A DNA stretch of 64,000 nucleotides, from contig NC_058495.1 of the NCBI RefSeq assembly GCF_020382885.2, positions 3,527,627 to 3,591,626 on the forward strand. The letters are read 5' to 3'. The translations under genes and the position numbers were made by a program. The stretch is from Scatophagus argus. Its lineage: Eukaryota > Chordata > Actinopteri > Scatophagidae. Below, in pieces: positions 59,401-64,000 of this stretch (its first letter is position 1; each line of letters opens with the position of its first letter). Under the pieces are notes generated by a model that did not search any database, had not been told where the DNA came from, and saw only the letters and a program-made list of their open reading frames with translations.

Positions 59401-59875
59401 AACGTGCAGAAGGCTTTGGAACTCAGAAACAAACATGCCGAGAGTTTGATCAGCTGTTTGAATGCTGAAAGACGCACAGAATCACATTTAAGAAAGCTTA
59501 ACGTCCCAATTGTCTGTTTCTGAGCTGACTCAGCTGATAATCTCACTTCCAAAGGCTTGTGTGTTAATGAGGCTCATAAAATTTCACTCTCGGCTCTGTC
59601 CCTCTCAGGTTACAACCTACAGTAGAGCAGGTCAGAGGGGCTGAGAGTAGAAATAAGTGGTAGCTGACACCGCAAGTTTAAGTGAAATCCAAGCAGGTGG
59701 TCTACTGGGACATTCCTCTGTACGGCCAACAGTACGCAACAGAGCACGCTCAGAAGACATCACAGCATCAAACTAACTGTAAAGCACACATAAATGTTGA
59801 CTGAGTTATGATTAAGTTATTTTGAATTAGTCATTTTAAAATCAAAGGTAGTGGAACAGCTGCAGCACTCACCAT
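47995..59875 (-). CDS. cass4: CASS4 (HEPL), Cas-family scaffold protein
   Basis: Adhesion docking protein of the p130Cas family, acting with FAK and Src kinases at focal adhesions. Coding exons (5' to 3'): 59873-59875, 51132-51554, 50368-50451, 50143-50259, 48759-50003, 48551-48634, 47995-48411. Phases agree and give 790 aa (human 786). Visible parts: an SH3 domain (about 2-62; ALYDN, GWWMCSLYGRHG, ANRLQLL), about eight YxxP motifs between 90 and 310 (YQIP, YKVP, YDVP, YAVP, YDIP and others) as SH2-docking sites after phosphorylation, a Ser-rich run (about 400-420) leading into a helical bundle (about 425-555), and the C-terminal Cas domain (about 660-790; LSEHCRLYFGAL, SQSKLVIMVGQ). The STLPNPRKPEWIYDVP and LERFVMVARTVPED segments point to CASS4, not BCAR1 or NEDD9. 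The first exon, only ATG, is inferred from its donor, phase and distance. Confidence 0.92.
50452..51131 (-). other. cass4 intron 2 with a GC-rich open segment
   Basis: Within this short intron, 50669-50923 is an open frame of 84 codons on the minus strand, preceded by an acceptor-like CTTACAG at about 50924-50930. It is more GC-rich than the surrounding intron. The peptide has no family resemblance that I recognise and the known Cas-family order needs no exon here. It may be an alternative exon or an old repeat. Confidence 0.35.
53132..53149 (+). repeat. TA dinucleotide repeat
   Basis: A short uninterrupted TA run in cass4 intron 1. Confidence 0.85.
53438..53475 (+). repeat. CT dinucleotide microsatellite
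   Basis: An almost pure CT run of about 38 bp with one T interruption at the end. On the sense strand of cass4 it is a GA run. Confidence 0.95.
53603..53619 (+). repeat. CA dinucleotide repeat
   Basis: A short pure CA run in cass4 intron 1, about 130 bp from the CT microsatellite. Confidence 0.85.
59315..59341 (+). repeat. AAAT tetranucleotide microsatellite
   Basis: About six TAAA units follow an A run, in cass4 intron 1. Confidence 0.9.
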
Positions 59876-60826
59876 GTTTGCTCAGCAGTTGCGTACAGGG
59901 TCCACACAGAGAAATAAGTCCGTCCACAGAGGGTCAGTTTTCAATGAGCCATCTCAACCATGAGTGTGTGTGAAAACTCTTGGGGATTTACTCCTCCTGT
60001 GCTTCTCATAAGCATATTGTCTGAGCTGTCACTGAGAGCCAGACTGTTTTACACTCTGGGGCGGGGAAAGTGACTTCATGTCATTGACAGAGTTGCTTTC
60101 CTGCAGCCCCATTGGCCAGAGAAACATCCTCTTTTCTACATCTGCCCCACCCACCTCTGATTTTTTTTTTTTTTTTTTTTTTTTACCTCTGCTTCTCAGC
60201 TTCATGCAACTCTTTACCTTCCATCTTTCTAATAAAGCAGAACTACATTGTTGGTCACTAGTTTACTTTTCTAACTAACTGAGGAATTTTTTTTATCATT
60301 TTACTTCACTTCCTCTTTTTTGGGCAGTTGTTTGAGGTACAAATTCTTTTGGCTTTCCTGACTGTTGTCTGGACAACACAGACAGCAGCGTCTGGGCGAG
60401 TTGTGTTGGGGGTTGGGAAATGCAGAGGAGTGATGGGGTAGGGTGACCTTTCAGGGTGCGGGTCACAGTAGAAATTGGGATCTTTGATGAGTTTTTTTTC
60501 TATTTTTTTGAGGAAGTCACTAAACATGAAAGTATTTTAAAAATAGAATATTTTGAAAACAGAAAATTCAACCAATACTGAAAGTACAAAGTTGTTCTTA
60601 CTACTTTCTGACTTAAGCCAGAAGCCACTATGGCAGAGTGGCGCTACATGCATGTTTTGTGGCATATCGTTGCCCATTTGTACTCCCCACAGGTTGCTAA
60701 CTTTTTGCAGCAACAACTGTGGTCTTAAAATAAATACAGGATGCCGCCATAGCTGTGGTTATGAGCTCTCAGCAGGGACTTTTCACTGTCAAATAGGGGG
60801 AAAAAAAGGCTTGTTTCTATTAATTG
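59876..60826. other. Gap between cstf1 and cass4, with the cass4 5' UTR and promoter
   Basis: The cass4 5' UTR and promoter must lie in the first few hundred bases above 59875. A poly-T run sits at 60161-60184. No gene was recognised. The short distance of under 1 kb between the cstf1 3' end and cass4 matches the human tandem arrangement. Confidence 0.5.
60161..60184 (+). repeat. Poly-T tract
   Basis: A run of 24 T residues between cass4 and cstf1. It could be the A-tail of a minus-strand retroposed sequence, but no body is recognisable beside it. Confidence 0.9.
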
Positions 60827-60832
60827 TTTAAT
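60827..60832 (-). terminator. Candidate polyadenylation signal of cstf1
   Basis: TTTAAT on the plus strand is ATTAAA on the minus strand. It lies about 440 nt beyond the cstf1 stop and would give a short 3' UTR. Variant signal and no mapped ends, so tentative. Confidence 0.35.
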
Positions 60833-61268
60833 AAAAATTTGAATTACAGCAAAGAACTTTGACAAAATACAAAAGTGGAAAGTGGAAAAGAAGCCACCTC
60901 TTCTGTCACTGAAAGCCTACAGCTGAAAAACGTGAGGAGATACTAAAACTAAAGTTTCCAAGTACTGAAAGAAGTTTTAAAGGTCAGACTTTTGATTCAA
61001 TAAGACAAAAGTTAAGTCCACAAGTTCACAGAATGTTGTTATGAAAAAGAGAAGACATCTAAAGAAGTAGTGCCCTCACTCTTTGCTCATCAGGTGGTAA
61101 AATTACAACTTCCTCAAACACTGTCCGACAAATTCCACTGCACGATTCAAACGAAATACCAGTGAAAGACACAGCACATGAGAGGAAAGCTGGTGAGTTC
61201 ACCAAGGTCATGGAGACAACAGAGTCCAGCATCCCGTTTGGCTCTCAGTGATACGAGATGGATGCGCC

Positions 61269-61528
61269 TCAGTCTGTGGTGGTACGCCGGTACCAGAAGC
61301 GGGCCCTGAAGTCGTCGCTGCAGGTCATGAAGCCGGGATTGGTGGGCGAGTGGACGATGCAGCGCACGATGTTGTTGTGTCCCAGAGACAGCAGGTTTTT
61401 CCTCTCGGCTGTGCGCGAGTCCCAGCAGCACAGGCTGATGGTACGCTCATCTGGCAGCAGCACGTAGTCCTCTGTGTGGTTGAACACGCCCTGCGTACGA
61501 TGCATCTGACGGCCGCTCAACCCCGCAC
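61269..61528 (-). CDS. cstf1: CSTF1 (CstF-50), last coding exon (partial gene)
   Basis: CstF-50 is the WD40-repeat subunit of cleavage stimulation factor, which binds the GU-rich element downstream of polyA sites in nuclear pre-mRNA 3'-end processing. This exon encodes the last 86 residues, about 346-431 in human numbering. It begins after an acceptor at 61529-61530 in the middle of a Gly codon and ends at a TGA (61269-61271). Motifs: [60 protein letters not shown] and the end [12 protein letters not shown]. These cover the last WD40 blades and match the vertebrate protein almost residue for residue. Earlier exons were not found in 61529-64000 and must lie further right. Tandem order with cass4 matches human 20q13. 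Confidence 0.95.
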
Positions 61529-62019
61529 CTACAGTGCACAGGTTTAACATGTCAGAAACACAGTTCACTCATCATCAAGACCGCACTGCTTGAATCCAGT
61601 CAGAGTAGAATACTGTAATTTTCATTCATGGTTAACACCCTGCCTGTCAGGCTTTCCTGTCTTGTAAAAAGGCAGTTTTCTATGCCGTTTACAATGATAA
61701 CGGTGGCAGACTTCCCATAGATACAAAAGATCGTCTCATTTGTCTCTGGGTAAGAGCTAGCTTGTTACATAAGCAAATGTTAGTTCCATGAGTTGGCTGA
61801 AAATGCAGTCTCCAGCCAACTCTTTCAAGTTGGGTCAGATACTCAGCATTTTTCAGATTATTGGTACGAGTGAATTTTCTCTTTACTGATAAACTGATAT
61901 AAAAATGTGCTACACTCTGTGGTCTCAAACAGCGTCCCATCCACAACACTACCTGACTGGTTACATAACACAAGTACAAGCCTATCAACACTGCATAATT
62001 TCAATCTGCTAAGTGACAA

Positions 62020-62200
62020 GTAACTAAAGTTGTCAAGTAAATGTAATGGACTAAAAAGTACTATATCTGCCTAAACAATGTAGTGGAGTGGAAGTAAAAG
62101 GGAGGAGAACACTGAAAAAGTTAAGTAAAGTATAAGTACCTAAAAAAAAAAAAAAAAAATCAGTACAGTGCTGGTGCAAGTTGTATTTAGTTACATCCAT
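62020..62200 (-). repeat. Dispersed repeat of the AAGTACA/GTACTT family, copy 3
   Basis: AATGTAATGGACTAAAAAGT, AATGTAGTGGAGTGGAAGTA and AAGTATAAGTACC appear in the order of the reverse-orientation family form, interrupted by an A run. It is older or more degraded than the copy at 45045-45260. Confidence 0.6.
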
Positions 62201-63682
62201 CTGCTTACATCAGGAAAGGATGTAAAAATTACATGTGAAAACACATTTGTGAACATCTTTCTCCTCTATCTTAAAACAATGCAAGTCAACTTGTCTTGTC
62301 TTTGTAGTTTATCAAAATAATGGTGTGGTTGCGGGAACGGGAGCTTTTCTGGTGATTTCAGGAGAACAACTGTTGCGTTTTCCTTCTTGGCTGGCACCAA
62401 CTCATGGTGTTTCCATATCGAGGAAAACTGTCAACAAATCTTTGTCAGATCCCCTATCGAGATTGTTTTATCAGCCAGACCTAGCCCAGTCTAACTCAGA
62501 CAGAAAGAAATGGCTCAAGTGTTGAAGAAACATCAGCATCGGGCATGGGTACAGATGAGGAAGCACTCACAGATAAAATGTCATCTGAGCTCATTTAGAT
62601 TCAGTAAACATAATCGGCTACACAACGAAATGAAACATTAGAGAGAGGCAGAGTAGAGGAAACAAGCATTTTGTTCCATCACCTGAAACACAGCTACAAC
62701 TCGTCATACAACATGACGAGTACATGACCAGGAAAAAGGTACTGACAGGTAACTGCACCTGCACCACATCAGTCAGTCGGTTGCACAAACCATATTGCAT
62801 ACAGCCAGCTGTCAATAAAAACAAACAGTGGCAATAGATGGATGGGTTTGTCTTCAGTTTCTTACATGGTGATAAAAGTGTCTGCTCTGACCATGTAGCT
62901 ACACAGCAACAGGCTTAACACCTCAGCCACTCACTGCAGTGATGCAAAGAGAGTGGAAGACAACAATCACAGTCAAGTCTTCATCGTTCCTTTGCTTTAC
63001 ACTTCTGTACATTGAACTGAATGAAAGAATGACAGTAAGGTTCAGTGCTTGCATCCAGCTCTGTGTTCACATCCACAATGTGTGACCAGTGTAGGATTAT
63101 ATCCATTTAGGCCACAAGGCCCAGTCTGAGGACAACAATCCTAAACATACTGCCAGAGTAGCAAGGTGTTTAGTCCTGGCTGCTTAAATCAGTCACCTGA
63201 CGTCTGTCTAACTGACCATGCATTACACTTGTGAAAGTCCACACTGACAGTACAAAAATCCCCCAAGATGTGCGATAATAAAACTGCTCACCAGGCCTCA
63301 AGGAGCACTACTGGGAACAACACAAAGTACCAACTTTTCCAACTCTTTCCCACTTTACCAGTACATAAAGAGCATGCTGCTTCTGCTGGTTCTTATAATT
63401 ACTGTTACTGAAAGGAAGCCCAAGCAATGACATCATTAACCTGTTTTCTAAGAAAAGACAAAGAAAAAAATGTACACAATGAAGCAACAACATCATGTCA
63501 CCCTGTCACAGTGGAACATAAATGAAGACACTGAAGAAGACACCATCATTCACTGAACTTGTAGGCTTTTTTTGAAACAGTAATTGCGGAAGCTGGAACA
63601 CACCGCCCACACGTTCATTACGTCAGTGTGATGAAACATTTGCTCTGTGATGTGCTGTAAGATGTGTGAGAAAACGGTAAGG

Positions 63683-63705
63683 AACAACACAACACAACAC
63701 AACAA
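63683..63705 (+). repeat. CAACA pentanucleotide repeat
   Basis: About four ACAAC units in the cstf1 intron. Confidence 0.85.
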
Positions 63706-64000
63706 ATCTCTGCATTCACTGTGCATCAGCAGTGGCAGCTTCTACCTTTTTCTCATTTAAAAACTTTGACACTTTTCCCCCTTCATAAATTTCACACAAT
63801 TTACATTAACAATATTATTTAAATCAGATGTAACAAGACAATGAATCACTTATTGCAATGAATAATATTTATCTAGAATATTAAATAATTATAATGAATT
63901 TCTGAGCCAACATTTCACAGCTGCTCAAGAGTTCAAATGAGAGCAGTTCTTCATTACTTGGCTAGGGGGCACTGCTCTCCACAAAGGTCCATACAGAGCA

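Larger units (their letters stand above)
51555..59872 (-). other. cass4 intron 1 (8.3 kb)
   Basis: The SH3 exon acceptor and the ATG-only exon bound this intron. It contains TA (53132-53149), CT (53438-53475), CA (53603-53619) and AAAT (59315-59341) microsatellites and A-rich runs near 53960 and 58130. A segment at about 57920-58160 has ORFs on both strands and may be an old repeat; I do not recognise it. No other gene was seen. Confidence 0.5.
61529..64000 (-). other. cstf1 last intron (right end of window)
   Basis: No preceding cstf1 exon (expected to end in a VRYTG-type peptide) was recognised on the minus strand. The stretch contains one AAGTACA-family repeat (62020-62200), an A run (62142-62159) and a CAACA repeat (63683-63705). 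ORFs here lack domains. Confidence 0.55.

Overview
The window is nuclear DNA of a teleost fish, most likely a percomorph. It carries split vertebrate genes with GT-AG introns, scattered fish-type LINE, SINE and Tc1/mariner copies, and many microsatellites. There are no bacterial operons, CRISPR arrays or phage features. All exon boundaries below were read by eye from splice sites, reading phase and remembered orthologues; no alignment was run.

Five protein-coding genes were found, all on the minus strand. Read from right to left in transcription order they are: cstf1 (only its last coding exon, at 61269-61528), cass4 (7 coding exons, 47995-59875), fam120a (17 coding exons, 24232-43794), a compact USP37-like deubiquitinase (14 coding exons, 14332-18760) and phf2 (only its first coding exon, 9433-9530). 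The left 9.4 kb is then phf2 intron 1. All 14 USP exons, all 17 fam120a exons and all 7 cass4 exons join in consistent phase, giving conceptual proteins of 605, 1054 and 790 aa.

The order joins two human neighbourhoods: FAM120A-PHF2 (human 9q22) and CSTF1-CASS4 (human 20q13). They meet in the 4 kb between the 5' end of fam120a and the 3' end of cass4. The USP gene sits between fam120a and phf2, where human has none. Its N-terminal linker has grown by duplication of an exon together with its flanking intron.

Between the genes and in their introns are mobile-element remains. They include an L2/CR1-type LINE with an open reverse-transcriptase ORF inserted into a tRNA-derived SINE (20675-22449), an older and longer LINE antisense in fam120a intron 10 (29065-31985), two broken Tc1/mariner transposases (about 1948-2660 and 37600-38000), three copies of one short dispersed family, and several other fish repeats.

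The genes do not form one pathway: phf2 is a chromatin demethylase gene, the USP a deubiquitinase, fam120a an RNA-binding signalling scaffold, cass4 an adhesion docking protein and cstf1 an mRNA 3'-end processing factor. I found no convincing new multi-gene system. The most interesting items are the USP exon duplications and its altered Cys box, the synteny junction, the nested retroelement, and the cass4 first exon that encodes only the start codon.
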